The notes beneath the pieces were generated by a model, which saw only the letters and a program-made list of their open reading frames with translations, ran no database searches and had not been told where the DNA came from. Of a stretch of DNA of 64,000 nt, positions 52,158 to 64,000 are shown in pieces. The stretch is from positions 7,466,827 through 7,530,826 of the forward strand of contig LR746272.1 in NCBI GenBank assembly GCA_902729315.2, written 5' to 3'. Position numbers and translations under genes: made by a program. Origin of the DNA: Spirodela intermedia (lineage: Eukaryota > Streptophyta > Magnoliopsida > Alismatales > Araceae). Position 1 is the stretch's first letter. Each line of letters starts with the position of its first letter.

Positions 52158-55100
52158 CTAGATTTCTTGTTTCAGGGAGATATCTTTGATCCCTATCGTC
52201 GACTTGGGGCGGTAGTGTTCATCTGTGTCGACTTCTTCGATCTCCTGAAACCATCGATGAACATCGGAAGAGGGGGAGAAGTTTATTCCACAACACTTCG
52301 AAAAGCATAACCATCTCGTTCTAAGAAATTAAGTAACGGCAGCGACAGTATTTTCTTGGTCAAATGGGCATTCTGAAAGTCAAACTTACGAACAAATATA
52401 TAACATGAAATCTAGATTATTTATGACAAAAAACAGCACACACTCTGATGACCCAACAAAACCAAAAACTTAGTTATTATTATTATTATTATTCAGATGG
52501 CCTCAATAGGTGGAGGGCACGGTCAAGAGGATCTCTCAGGGGTTGACCTATTTAAGAGGCACTGAATCATTATTTGACGCCATTATTCGTGGAGAGTAAG
52601 TGCTCATAGGCATGATTTTTGTTCCATAATTGAAGGCAATATTTAAAAAAGGAAGCCATTTCCCAATCGCCTTTCATGTCATAAAATATAGAAAGAGAGA
52701 TTGCGAGATGCAATTAAGAGCAATTTGATTTCATATTTACAGTTGGAAAGGGTGGGATTGTAATGGGTACCTGAACAACGTCCTCCCCTTTGACAACTCG
52801 CCCAAACACAATAAGATTTTCACTTAGATCCGAGACTGGCGTTGTCGTGATGAAAATGTCGAAGCTTTTATCATCGTACTTAGCCTTCGACGTTCCAAGC
52901 ATAAAAGCCTCGTGCTTTGGACTGGCAATCCAATCAAAAATAGAGAAGGAAAAAAACCCATTTAATGAGAGCTCGATCTGTGTGTGTATGCTCAAAACCC
53001 GATCCCGAAATGAACAAAAAAAGTCAACCACCGTGAGGAATATTAGTGAAAGGTGCGATTTATCTCGTTTTTTGAAGCCACATTACCTCGCCTTGATCTG
53101 ATTGTGGGATTTTCCCTTTGCAACCCATTCATCTATGGTACCAGATGCCCGGAAATTGCCTCCCAGGATGACATAGTTTTTGATTACGACATAGAAAACC
53201 GTCCCATTGAAGAATCCCTTCTTGCTGCATGTAAAATAATGTCTCAGCTTGGATATTACGAAGAGAAGAAAGCGAGACAAGAACACGCAGTGAATGAACT
53301 ATTTAGGCGTAGCATGAAGAGTCAGTCAGTCAGTCAGTCACTCCCCCGCTTGCAAGCTTTTCTTGAGAAATTTCTCAGTCTCAGAGGAATCATACTTGCA
53401 CCAGTGAGACAAAGCAGAGGAGTAGAAAAACCTAGGAGAACTAGAGATTCATGGACACAGCCAAGCAGTTGCAGACGAGCCAGGGAGTGAATGGATTTCA
53501 GATGTATTTTGGGAAAGCAACAGGCGAGGCGGTGTCCATGACTCTCTGCAGATGGATCTTCATCTTTTCCGGTATCAGTATGTTCATCACAAAGGTGCTG
53601 ATGCGACTTCGTTCGTATCCAATCCATTAGTACATTAGCACATACAGAGGTGCATGACTCCCATCAATTATTTCCGAATGGAACGCCAGAGGGAAGCTTA
53701 TTTCCAGATTAGGCATAAATTGCCATAAATAATCTCGCGGCATGTCGCCCCTCTCCACATTCTACCAACTTGGTTTCATCAAAATCCCAAGTCATAAAAC
53801 CGGCAAAGAGCTCTAATGCCGGCAGTGTTGAACCGCGGAGAAAGAATCGGATAGCAACGAAAATTAGAGAATGTTAACGCAGGAGTGTTTGAGGTTTACC
53901 ACAATTTAACGAATTTCTCCAGAACATCAGATGGTCCATCCTTATAGAGCTCCACAGTGATTAGACCCTTGGAAGTCCTTAAAAACTATTTGAACATCGG
54001 CAAAGACGAACAAATGAGGAAATTAAAGAAAATGTCCAGTGAAAAATAACATGATATTGAACGGAGCAATCGGATATCAGAATCTTTTTCATACCAATAG
54101 TCTTAACTATCAAATGAGATTCAGCACATGAAGCTTACAAGAAATACCAAAATCAACCCAGGTTGAACATCGTTTTGACGGTAAAAAGACAAATTCAACA
54201 CACGAACTCGCACATAGAAAGATAAATGCACAGTAGTGAATGTATCTAAAACGACATCAGATCAAATAAAAACTCCACATCAACCCCAACGTGAGGTAGA
54301 AAGAGGTTAGAATGAGCCTCATCTACAGCAGCCAATCATGGAATGCAAATGCCACAGTAAAAATAATCGGCATAATTAGAAATACGAATGGAAGCAGCAT
54401 GCATAAGAGCATTCACAGCATAAGAAAATATGAAGAGACCGTAAAGGCCAAACTATCGAGATTTATTTTTTCTAGCAATAAAATGAATCCAGATTCTTGC
54501 TAGTGGACTGCATCATATCAGCACACCAATTGAAAATTAAGAACGGATCTGGAATTTACAGGAAAAGAGTTAACATCAGGAAAATAGGAATCAACCCTGT
54601 CGGGAGCTTCATAAGAAAAACATAAAGCATCTCCGCTTCTCAGAAAATTTATGGAAAAAACTGACACATTGTGAACTTGGCACGTCATGTGACCATCTGA
54701 ATGGGGGAGATATGGGAACTTACTAACTCATAATAGCATAGGAATTAAATTTGACAGGATAATTTTTGTATAAAGTCAAAGAAGGAATAAGTACACCCAC
54801 TAAAAAGAGATGCATTCTCTTCGTTTAGCATATTTACAATTTCGACCCCGTGAGTTAGGACAACTATCTCTGCAAAGCTCATTCTACCGGACCCTTTGAT
54901 CAATCCCATCTTGTCGTATCATAAGGGACATCCATCACCCGTGTTACAATATCAATTACTATACTTGTCGTGAACAGTGGTACAAACCCTAGGGGAATAT
55001 TCGGAGGAAAAAACTCGACTCGTATTCACATCATAGAGGACCGTCATATAGAAGTACTATGGCCACAAAATAAGGAAAATATCTAACAACTAGAAACCAG

Positions 55101-58100
55101 TCCAACTAAGAACTGAACTCCTAGTTATAAGTTCTTCCCCACAATGTAGAAACTAGATTCATAAGAAATCTCGTCTCATGTAAATTGACAAGGGCTTTTG
55201 GTTAAAATTATGAGTAACCAGATTAAAACATTTAGTTATACATTCATATGAGAAATTATTTTTTAGACAAATGGTTCAATCACTCCATCAGAAGTTGACA
55301 TAAATCGGAAAACACTTCCCCAAATATTATGAGAAAGATGACACCAAAATCAGCAAATTTTAGAAAGAGATGATCTTTCGAATAGCAATACCATGGCTAA
55401 TAGAAATATAACAACTATATAGGCATTTCGTGTACCGAAAAATTCTCTCAGTTTTTCAGTACTTGTGAACGTGGATAGAGATAATCCACCTTCATTTCTC
55501 CATCTTCTACCTTATCTTGGACCTAGATTTTTCTCTTTATTGTAAATTAGTTAGAGAATAGTCCCAAAGGCCTACTAGCCCACCAACTATCTTGTCTTAT
55601 TCTTCTGGGCAGAGAGGAAGTGGACACCACCTAATTCAGTCACCATAAAAAACTTACTCTTATGCCAAAGGCAAAGGTTATTCATCCTAATTCAAGATCA
55701 ATAATATCACATAAGCCCATGTTGCCAACTGAAGAGTTTGGAAAGAAAATTGAAGCAGAAAAATTAATCGACGCACAAATCACGATCACATAATTAGCAG
55801 GCCGTATTTATTCCTCAACGTCCACTATACTTTTCACAACTTGAAAGACACTTCAGATTCTTTTTCACGATCTAGACCCATTACTTTGCCTTGAAACTTT
55901 TAGCATCATCTGGAATATCAGGCGCCCAATTCTTCATTCACAGATTAAATCAATGTAATGAAGATTGTTAAGCCCATATAAAACCAACTAATACTTAGTA
56001 GCTTGTACATGTCTAAGACTTCTCTCCCCTCAATTTCAACAGAAGATAGTGAGTACCAACACTAAAAAAGAGTGCAAACTTTGATCCAACAAAAAAACTG
56101 CTGCCAAGCGCATTTTCTGGTGTCATTCCAGGCAAGGACTGTATAGCAAAATAGTAATTTGAAATCAAATAAACGAAAACCAAGAAAACTATCCAGTAAA
56201 AAAATTGCCAGTTATGCTTATGCCACAAGGCATAACAAGTTAGAAAAGTTCTACATGATCATGCTGTCAAGGCAATTTATAGGCTGCCTACAAGGTAGCC
56301 ATTAGTTGCCTCGGCAGGCTCACAATGCAGCTTGAATGGGCAGGTTGCCTCAAAAAGACCCAGGGAAAACCCACTCGTCGTTTCTTGCAACTCTCTTCTT
56401 CCTCACCTCACTGCTATGGCGCTGCCATTGCCCATTTTTTGTCTCTGTTTCCATTCTCCTCCCCAATGGATGTAGTGGAATGTTGCCAATGGAATCCTGT
56501 TTCAGCTCTCTCCCCCTAAGGTATTGACATTGAGAGAGATGAAAGCAACAAGAGACAGCAGTATGTAACCATTTCGGTCATCTCGCGCTCTCACCCATGG
56601 GCCACCCCTCCATGCTCTTCCCCTTTTACCAAAAACTTTGCTGACCTCCTACCTTCCCCTTGCTGACCAAAAACTCTTGTTGACTGCGGCAAGGGGAATC
56701 ATTATGAAGCAGCTCTAGTTGATCCAATACGGAAGACTCACATCCACATCCTCGCAGAGGAGGTGCAGATGAAGACGGAGAAAAAAAGGAGAAAAAATAA
56801 TATTCATGGTAGTGAAATTCCCAATTCGGATCAGAATCGCATTAGTGGGATGGATCAGCCAATTTACAGGCTGAATCAACCAAATCTGGCCAATTTTGGA
56901 AAGATTTTCCTCACAGCATTCTTATTGGCGGAAGAATATGGAAGCATAGCTCACCTAACTGAGATCGTAGGTGCACACTGACAATCATCCAGAGCGTAAT
57001 GAGATCAGTAATTCACTACTAGGACGCATGAGTTCAATGATCAGCGCATGTGATAAACGATAATCCACATTTGTTGATAGAGTATGGTTGATTGTAACAA
57101 GCACCGAACACAGGGTGAATGGAATTGGAGTTACTTGAGGATGCACAGGATTAAGGGTGAGAAGACATAGTGATGATCACTGTGAGTCATTCAGGTATGG
57201 ATGGGATTTCATCACGTTCCTTTCATGGGATGTACAGGAGACATTGTGATGGCAACCGAGATACGGATGGGTTGTTCGCAGTGAGCTGATAAGTGCAGAA
57301 TAATGTTGTAATGATTATGAGGACTGTTGCATGGGACTGGAAACCGATGTTGTACTTTGTTTCTTTTATGGGTTTGCAAAGGAAGTTAAGATTACACGAC
57401 TCCATATATTTGAGAATTTTTCATTCTAAAAAACACCTTTGATAGGGGAAAATATAGGATGAAATTCTCTCCCATCAAACTCCTCTTTATAATCGAAACT
57501 TCTGCTTCTCTGAAGCCTCTTACTAATTGAGGACGCCAACATGACCCTCCAGATTATATTTCACCCATGGATAAATTAGCCTTCTTCCTGGATATTTGGT
57601 AAACTTGGCAGAATCTCTGTTAGAAAGAAATGCCAGAAAGATAGACCTTCCTCAAGCCACAAAGAACTTTCATTACCAACCTGAGAAAATGCTGGCATGA
57701 ACACGAATATGCCTCCTTTCAAACATTTCTCTAGATGCGCGGAAAGGAATGCAGATAGCGCCATAAACATCCTAGGTGATGCCTTATCAGTTCTATTCTT
57801 TGATAATGTTCACCCGCATCAAATTTTCATATCCGATCTCAGTTTGCTTCAGCACAAATTATATTTTCCGGAAATCAACAGTCAATTGTCTCAAAAAATC
57901 TCACACATTGTTTACTAACTTTTATTCAGACATCCACTACTAAACGTACATGTGCATCCATATAGCCGCACCATTGTTCCATATCAAATTTGTGATTCTC
58001 ATGTCCAGGTATATATTTGACACCACATGTGAATGTGTCCCCAAAATCATCATTATCAAGAAAAGGCAATAAAAATTTCCCTCCCTGAAGAGAAACAAGG

Positions 58101-59521
58101 ACAGTCCATTTTCACTTTGGTAATGGATTCCATTTAAAGCTGCTGAAGAAAACGAAATCTTCCACTACAAAAATGGAAAAGGAGGAACCCTTCACCTTAT
58201 CAAAGAATAATGAAATCGTAACAGTATATGATTGTCACGTAGGCTTTATCAATCTGAAAGCTTACGCAACCGATTCTGCAAACTATTGATGTTATGTAAT
58301 CCCATGGTCAGTGCAAGTTATATGCGGAACATTTCTAGACATTAGAACTGATTTAACCATTTAAAGGACAGAGACATACATCACGTTTTAAAATGTACTT
58401 AGCTGTTGTTGTTGAGTAATTTTTCAATTAAGAACTGACAAGATTATCAACAACTCATCAGCCTATCTACAAACCAAAACCTATAAACGGAAAGCCTCTG
58501 AAAGACCCACTCAGAAGTGCTGATAAAAATACTCTGGTAGATGGTAATAATGATCTTTCAAATAAAAAAGAGGAAAAAAGTTAACATAATTTTTTGCATT
58601 TCAGGATAGCTGAAAAGATATAATCAGAAATATGAAAAATACATTCACAAATCCTACTTCAAAAATCTGAGGAAGAAGTCAATGCATAGAAAAATGTTTG
58701 CATAAAAAATTGAATCATTCAAAATAATCATAGACAGAAAACTCAAAGATAAAAAAAAAATTTCAGTTAAATAAACAAAATCATTATGTTAACTAGAAAT
58801 ACATCAGCAACTACACATTTTAGCTAAGACTATATTCCCTTGGGCAAAAAAACTTACAGCATAGCTGGGAAGATTGTGTTTCACTGTACCTCCAAGTGTC
58901 TGAAATTCCTTCAGAAAAAGGAAGAAAATAATAGATGTATGATTAAGAAAGATATAGTTGAGAGGATTAGATAAGAAATGGATGAGCAATTTCATATTAA
59001 CTGAGTTGAATAGAAAAATCTAGTACCGAAAAATGAACAATCGAAAATCAAAGTGACCAAAAAAGAAGTTTGACTAGAACGGCCAAAAAGAGGAATGCTA
59101 TCATAACATAAATGAGTACTTGAATATACCTCAATCCCTTGCACGTTGATCTCGTGTTCGCCAATTGACCTAAATATGGAGCAAAAATAAAAAGAAAAGT
59201 ATTTAAGTTGGAGGCGAAAGGTATGACCAGTCCAATGAGAAAAAATAAAAGCATGATGCCAAGAACAGAAAAGGAAAGAAAATTAAATCTGTAAATTATT
59301 CCATTATCATGATTCAAGTAAAAATAGTACTCCTAACCATTGCATTCGTGGCTAGTCATGATTGCTCACCCTCTTTTCCAGTACTTGTAACTTGCATAGA
59401 GAGAGAATGAAACAGCAATGATAAGTAAGACCACCGTAATGATACTTCTCAAACTAATCCGGGCTGGACCCTTCTTTTTTTTGCTCTGGATTAACAGTGC
59501 CTGAGGCTTGATTCTCGCCAT
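52158..59521 (-). CDS. CYP21-4-like: Membrane-anchored cyclophilin, CYP21-3/CYP21-4 type
   Basis: Peptidyl-prolyl isomerase-family protein with an N-terminal membrane anchor, of the plant CYP21-3/CYP21-4 group (secretory pathway). Seven exons in transcript order: 59370-59521, 59130-59169, 58858-58899, 53900-53985, 53087-53224, 52771-52921, 52158-52244, in phase, 231 residues. The N terminus MARIKPQALLIQSKKKKGPA is followed by a membrane segment at about 24-44 (SIITVVLLIIAVSFSLYASY). The cyclophilin domain shows TSKGLITVELYKDG, KGFFNGTVF, KNYVILGGN, PKHEAFMLGTSKAK, LIVFGRVVKGEDVVQ and EIEEVDTDEHY. The canonical catalytic FHR(V/I) and QGG positions read FYVV (117-120) and LGG (127-129), suggesting weak or no isomerase activity unless the subfamily normally has this. 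Intron 3 is 4.87 kb. A 5'UTR intron is likely (see 62393). Confidence 0.88.
53986..58857 (-). other. Giant intron 3 of the cyclophilin gene
   Basis: 4.87 kb, AT-rich. Small frames such as 56013-56228 and 57576-57770 (minus) and a somewhat GC-richer patch (about 56280-56780) were inspected. No gene, transposase, LTR pair or RNA gene was recognised. The size suggests old insertions that can no longer be identified by eye. Confidence 0.6.
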
Positions 59522-61054
59522 TGTTGAAAATAAAGCTTAGGAGTTCCTTTTGACAAGAAAACGTAGAAACACAGTCAGTGACAGTGTTCATGTTAAATGC
59601 TTAAGGTTCCATGGTCTCTAGAATCAAAAATTTGAATCTATGTTACATGGTACATGTTTGTTTCCAACAAAAGTCATATAAGGCATGAAAATTACAATAC
59701 ATGTTTTCCGAATTATTAGCAATTATGTGTTGTAACCAATAAGCCAGTGATAAACTTGAAAATTATTTTATAAATAAGGGAAAATTGTGTTCTAGAAGAT
59801 GATCTAAATTAAAATTTTAATATGCAATACAGTGGAATTTATTAATAAAAATTCAACTTAACTCAATAACAAACCGGATATGTAAATAAAATACAAAGCA
59901 CGATAAAAAAACCCTAATTAAGTCAGCATATGAGGAAACAAAAGAGAAATCAGTAAAACTTCAAAATATAGTAGCTTACTGTACAAGGGTCCACAAAGTA
60001 AAAAAAATTCTTTGAATCACCTGACACAATCTTTGATGTTACTCTAAGGAAAATTAATTACACATGTGACAAAAATACCAAAGCATGAAGGATCTCCACA
60101 ACTCATCCAAAGGTCAAATATTTTTTCCTAAAACAAGTCGTGAACCCAAAAGATTATGCTGTGGCAACCATAGATTATGGTATGAACATTCAGTCATAAG
60201 AATACAATACACACCGGTAATCATTATCCTCAGCTCTCAATCTGTCATGAAACATAGATCTATTTGATTTCAACAAGTCACTTGAGAGACTCAACAACTT
60301 CCCCGCATCAAATGGGTTTTATAACCGTTAAGAAGTTAGATGATGATACAAGGGGTTATTCTAGGCTATCACAGATTGAAAACCGGGATGTCCATGGAAT
60401 TTTGTACCATTATTTAGAGTTGAATTTTATATCACAACTTCATGATGCTAAAAGTGGGTCGCATGTAGCCTCGTGTGGATGCATAGTAATGTAACTAAAA
60501 TATTCATATAAGCCATGATAGGACTTCTCTACCATCCAGAAAATAGAACACCTTCAAAAAACTGGCAAATTGACTAAACTTTGGAACAACAGTTCCAATG
60601 GCATATAAAACAACATAGCATCTAGCTCATAATTTCTAAGGCAAAGATGATAGTTGACTGTCTTATTCCAAGGTGATAAGGCACTCAGGCAAGGCTTTTT
60701 TCCAAAAAAATATTTTAAAATTCGAAAAATTGCAGATATTATAAGATAAGAGAAAGTATATCCATATAGAATATCTGGATATCGTAAAAATAAATATCCA
60801 AAAAATATATAATTTGTAAAAAACTTTAAATAAAGGTCCCAGGCGGATAACATATGCTCAGATGTGCCACCAGAGTTTCCTCATCTTTCAAAGCCATTTA
60901 ATTATCAAGATGCAGCTCGCATTTCCAATGTGGGAGGAACAACTTCTACAAGGCGAGCCAGACTGAATCCTTACCATGTACCCCTCCCTCTCTACTATCT
61001 AAAGCACTATCTTCAGTGGTGTAAATTTTGTGGTTGACACATACAGAGACATTC

Positions 61055-61226
61055 AGATAGTTTTGCATATAATACTCAATAGATAACTCTGACAGACACT
61101 CATTTCCGGTGATTATTAGATGCATATGGAGGCATCCAGATATTTTGTTCACATAACACTCAATAGATAACTCTGACAAACACTCACTCACTTCCAGAGA
61201 TTACTAGATACATATGGAGGCACCCA
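61055..61226. repeat. Tandem duplication, ~83-89-bp unit
   Basis: Two direct copies, about 61055-61137 and 61138-61226, share CACTCAATAGATAACTCTGACA (with one mismatch), ACACTCA, TATGGAGGCA(T/C)C and CAGATAT/T. The second has a short CTCA insertion. Confidence 0.85.
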
Positions 61227-62392
61227 GATCTAAATCTTTCGATAAAACGTAGCTTTACTTAATTGATGACAAGTACACTGACGTTATAGATATTGTGCAT
61301 GAGTTGTATTGATGTGTCTTACGATAAGAGTGAGGGGGCCATATATTTCATAGATATATTTAAAAGCATCACTTTAACCAATCCCATATTCCATTTTTAC
61401 TTCATCATGTTTGAAACGAATGCCATCTTCCATTTTTCACTTCGTCTTTATCTGTCAATGATCATGACTAGCAAAGTTATTTTCATTCGATATTTATATT
61501 GTATTTGGCTCGTCTACAAGGCAACACAATGGAGAAAGTTCAAACTAATGAAAGACAACACGAAACTCTTCAAGGTCGTCACACAAAACAGGGAAAAGTT
61601 CTGGGCATGTACAGCCCAATCCGTGTGACTGGATTGAGTTGATTCACTATGAACAAATATGCACAGATTCAACATATGGATGTGGCAACCGATATCAATA
61701 AGTAGAAACTTTGTCTCAGAGATTTATCACGCAATAAAAAGACAATGTATAGAGACAAAGGCAGCAAGGGATAACATAGTGACCAGAATAAGAGATTAGG
61801 AGTCATTAAAGAAACTACTCATGGCCTTTATTTTAAAATTCAAGCAAGATTAGGCCAGTAGGCTACCTCAAAATCGAAGAAAACTTAGTCATCACTGCAT
61901 TGTGTCTAATATACTTTATAGATCCAGGTTATCAGCATCTAAAAACAACAAAAATCGTTTTCCAACCGTTTCCCACTGCAGAGACCATCGTAAACCACGT
62001 ACTTGAAACGGAAATACTAAGAATTCCAGTGTGGTGGTGGTTTACCCATGCAGCAGGGGAGACAAATAACGACTGGCTAATGACCGCGTATAAATACAGC
62101 TAAGTGCCCCGATCGATCAGTGGTGTCGTCGCCGCCACTTTCCTCTTACGATAATACAACAACCCTCCTAACACCGAGATGGAGGCGCATGAATACAACC
62201 CTCCCAGTACAAGACGGAGACGCGATCGCCAGACAACCCCTTTCCTGTTCAGCCCACGAAAATGGTATGTGCCCAACAACCGCGCCTAAACTTGCACTCA
62301 AGTGCCCCTCAAGCGAATCCCCACCTCCCCAGGACTAATCGATATTCTAAATCCATCGCAATAATTAGCGAACGAGTGAGAAGAGAACATAC

Positions 62393-62560
62393 CCGAAGAA
62401 AACAGGAAACAAAAAACTGGCTGAGAATCGGCGGCGGCGCTCCCTTTGAGGAACTGCCTCAAACCTCTTCCAGAGGCGAGCTCTCCTCTCTACCACGGAC
62501 CGGAGAGAAGGCGAGCTCCTTAGAATTGCGGGCGTGGGTCAGCGAGGACGGGTTTCCCAT
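62393..62560 (-). other. Putative 5'UTR exon of the cyclophilin gene
   Basis: On the minus strand a GC-rich leader-like stretch ends CTTCGG followed by GTATGTTC, a good donor at 62387-62392. A matching acceptor could be CCTAAG just upstream of the ATG at 59521. This would make a ~2.8-kb leader intron, a layout common in plant genes. It rests only on splice-site appearance and base composition. Confidence 0.35.
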
Positions 62561-62873
62561 CTACTAACCCCCACGACGCCACTATGATCTTCTCTTAAAT
62601 CCAATGTACCACTTCCCACGAGGTGACCCATCGATGAAAGAGGAATGAAATGGGCCTGCTAAGCCCGGTAACACCTCGGCCCATCTCTCTCTCTCTCTCT
62701 CTCTCTCTCAACTTGGCAAGGACTTTTATCCCGTTAGATAGGTTCCTCCGATCTCGAATAGAAAAAGCTACTCTGTCGAAGGCTGAAAAAAATATATTAT
62801 TTATAATTTAATTAATTTATTTATGGAGTCCCAATTATGCAGTTGGTATAAATTATATAAAAAAATATTCAAT

Positions 62874-63345
62874 CAGATGGAAAAAAAAGAGGGGCATGCA
62901 ATCAATTTCCCATTATTTTAGAGTAAATAAGATATGATCCGCTCTAAATAAGATATGGAATATTATTGAAGATATTGTTGAAGCCGTGGAATAATATAAT
63001 TCAGGAAAATATTAATAAAACCCATTCAAGAGAGAGGAGATTTCTTAATTGACATCGGTTTCCCATTATTTCATAGTTTCCAAAATACATTAGTTTGTCA
63101 AGAATATATATTTTTCTAGATGGGAAAAAAAATAATTCCCATTAATTTTGATTAAATAAGATATGATCCACTCTAAAAAAGATATGGAATATTATTGAAG
63201 ATAATGTTGCACTTGTGGAATAATATAATTCAGGAAAATATTAATAAAATATCCATTTAAGAGAGAGGAGGTTTCTTAATTGATATTGGTTTCCCATTAT
63301 ATAATACTTTCCAAAATAGGTTATTTTTTCGATAATATTTTTTTT
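62874..63345. repeat. Tandem duplication, ~240-bp unit, upstream of leucyl-tRNA synthetase
   Basis: Two direct copies begin near 62874 and 63117. Shared landmarks: TAAATAAGATATGATCC, TAAGATATGGAATATTATTG, GTGGAATAATATAATTCAGG, AAAATATTAATAAAA, AAGAGAGAGGAG(A/G)TTTCTT, GGTTTCCCATTAT and TTTCCAAAATA. By eye similarity is well over 80%. Confidence 0.9.
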
Positions 63346-63478
63346 CTTGGTGTGTAAAGTTTGGGTTGATTATTGTTTAATCTTTTATATATATATTTCA
63401 TGATGCGAATAATAATCGGGTATGGTAGAAGGGGATGCGTTCAGAATCGGAGGCGCGGTGTGACGGAGTCCATGTAGC

Positions 63479-63507
63479 TTTAGCGTGTCCCGCAGGAACA
63501 CGCTAAA
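63479..63507 (+). promoter_or_regulatory. Hairpin in the leucyl-tRNA synthetase upstream region
   Basis: TTTAGCGTGTCCC and GGAACACGCTAAA form a 13-bp stem with one G-T/C-A type mismatch and a loop of about three bases. Located 114-142 bp upstream of the ATG, so it may be in the promoter or the leader RNA. No known element is recognised. Confidence 0.5.
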
Positions 63508-63620
63508 CATTTGAAGATTACCCGGGCTCTCCCATATCCCATTTAGATTCTTGCTCACCACTCCCTCCCTCCACTGCGACGCCCGCCAATTCTCTCCTCT
63601 CCGCCATCGTCTCCTCAGAG

Positions 63621-63964
63621 ATGCAATTCACGGACAGTATGGTCTTTCAAATGCAGAAGAATGCGCAGTTGCTGCTACCGGAGCTCCCATGGTCTCCTCG
63701 CGGCCGCTTACATTCCATCTCCCCGAGACTCCATATGCTTCGCCTGAAGTCTCGGCGCTGCGGTCGCGTCCGATGCATTGGTGGCGTCCGGCCGCAGGAG
63801 AAACAGGTGCAGGAGAAGCAGGAGGGAAAGAGGGTTTATCCTTTTGACGAAATCGAGTCAAAGTGGCAGAGGTATTGGGAAGAGCATAAAACCTTCCGCA
63901 CCCCCGATGAGGTCGACACTTCGAAACCAAAGTTCTACTGTCTCGACATGTTTCCCTATCCCAG
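63621..63964 (+). CDS. Leucyl-tRNA synthetase, organellar (bacterial-type), first exon only
   Basis: Charges tRNA-Leu in chloroplasts and/or mitochondria. Only exon 1 is in the window: 344 nt, 114 codons plus two bases, ending in a good donor (CCCAG followed by GTCCTA). The first ~60 residues are Arg/Ser/Leu-rich with few acidic residues, a likely organelle transit peptide. The mature start matches bacterial-type Leu[22 protein letters not shown], then [16 protein letters not shown]. The family continues SGxGLHVGHP, with the ATP-binding HIGH-type motif, which must lie in the next exon beyond the right edge. ATG 63621 is the first in frame; 63639 is an alternative. Confidence 0.9.
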
Positions 63965-64000
63965 GTCCTAATCTTCTTTCTCTCTCCGTGTATCCGAGAA

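Larger units (their letters stand above)
59522..63620. other. Region upstream of the cyclophilin gene and promoter of leucyl-tRNA synthetase
   Basis: No complete gene found. 59522-62392 is probably a 5'UTR intron of the minus-strand cyclophilin gene, AT-rich with a tandem repeat (61055-61226). 62393-62560 looks like its leader exon. 62600-63620 holds a CT run (62684-62709), a ~240-bp tandem duplication, a TATA-like TTATATATATATTT at about 63385 and a hairpin at 63479-63507, the last two upstream of leucyl-tRNA synthetase. Confidence 0.5.

Overview
This is nuclear DNA of a flowering plant. The genes are typical plant genes split by many GT-AG introns. Exons are moderately to strongly GC-rich, intergenic DNA is AT-rich, and CT/GA, CA/GT and CGG microsatellites are abundant. 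The very GC-rich first exons of the ASADH, HACL and GCIP-like genes lean toward a monocot, but I cannot name a species. All gene models below were built by hand from splice sites, reading-frame continuity and recalled family motifs, with no database search.

Layout, left to right: (1) mitochondrial ATP synthase subunit beta on the minus strand, running off the left edge and lacking its last exon (1716-4388). (2) An AT-rich ~170-bp tandem array plus a promoter-like segment (about 4505-5420). (3) MAK16, a ribosome-biogenesis factor, plus strand, nine exons (6372-10505). (4) Microsatellites and a head-to-head pair of tiny Cys-rich ORFs, then a second copy of the ~170-bp array and promoter segment (11485-12370). 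(5) DNA ligase 6, plus strand, nineteen exons, a beta-CASP nuclease fused to an ATP-dependent ligase (12339-30362). (6) A decayed Ty3/Gypsy LTR retrotransposon (31293-36310). (7) Aspartate-semialdehyde dehydrogenase, plus strand (37220-39542), convergent with (8) a small acidic C2H2 zinc-finger protein, minus strand (40276-42839). (9) 2-hydroxyacyl-CoA lyase, plus strand (43759-46063), divergent from the zinc-finger gene across a short promoter rich in TGGGCC/T motifs. (10) About 3.5 kb of AT-rich DNA with no gene found. (11) A cyclin-D1-binding (GCIP-like) protein, plus strand (49597-51792), convergent with (12) a single-pass membrane cyclophilin of the CYP21-3/CYP21-4 type, minus strand (52158-59521), with a 4.9-kb intron and probably a distant 5'UTR exon. 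(13) The first exon of organellar leucyl-tRNA synthetase, plus strand, running off the right edge (63621-63964).

The genes are unrelated housekeeping functions (energy, ribosome assembly, DNA repair, amino-acid synthesis, lipid breakdown, protein folding, translation), as is normal for a plant chromosome. I see no operon or specialised gene cluster. The most unusual structure is the direct duplication of a satellite-like array plus the DNA ligase 6 promoter/5'UTR on either side of MAK16: the left copy has lost the ligase start codon and now lies upstream of MAK16. Other points worth checking are a PCNA-binding-type motif in DNA ligase 6, two 87-nt introns that stay open in frame, an intron made almost wholly of a compound microsatellite, and substitutions at the canonical active-site positions of the cyclophilin.
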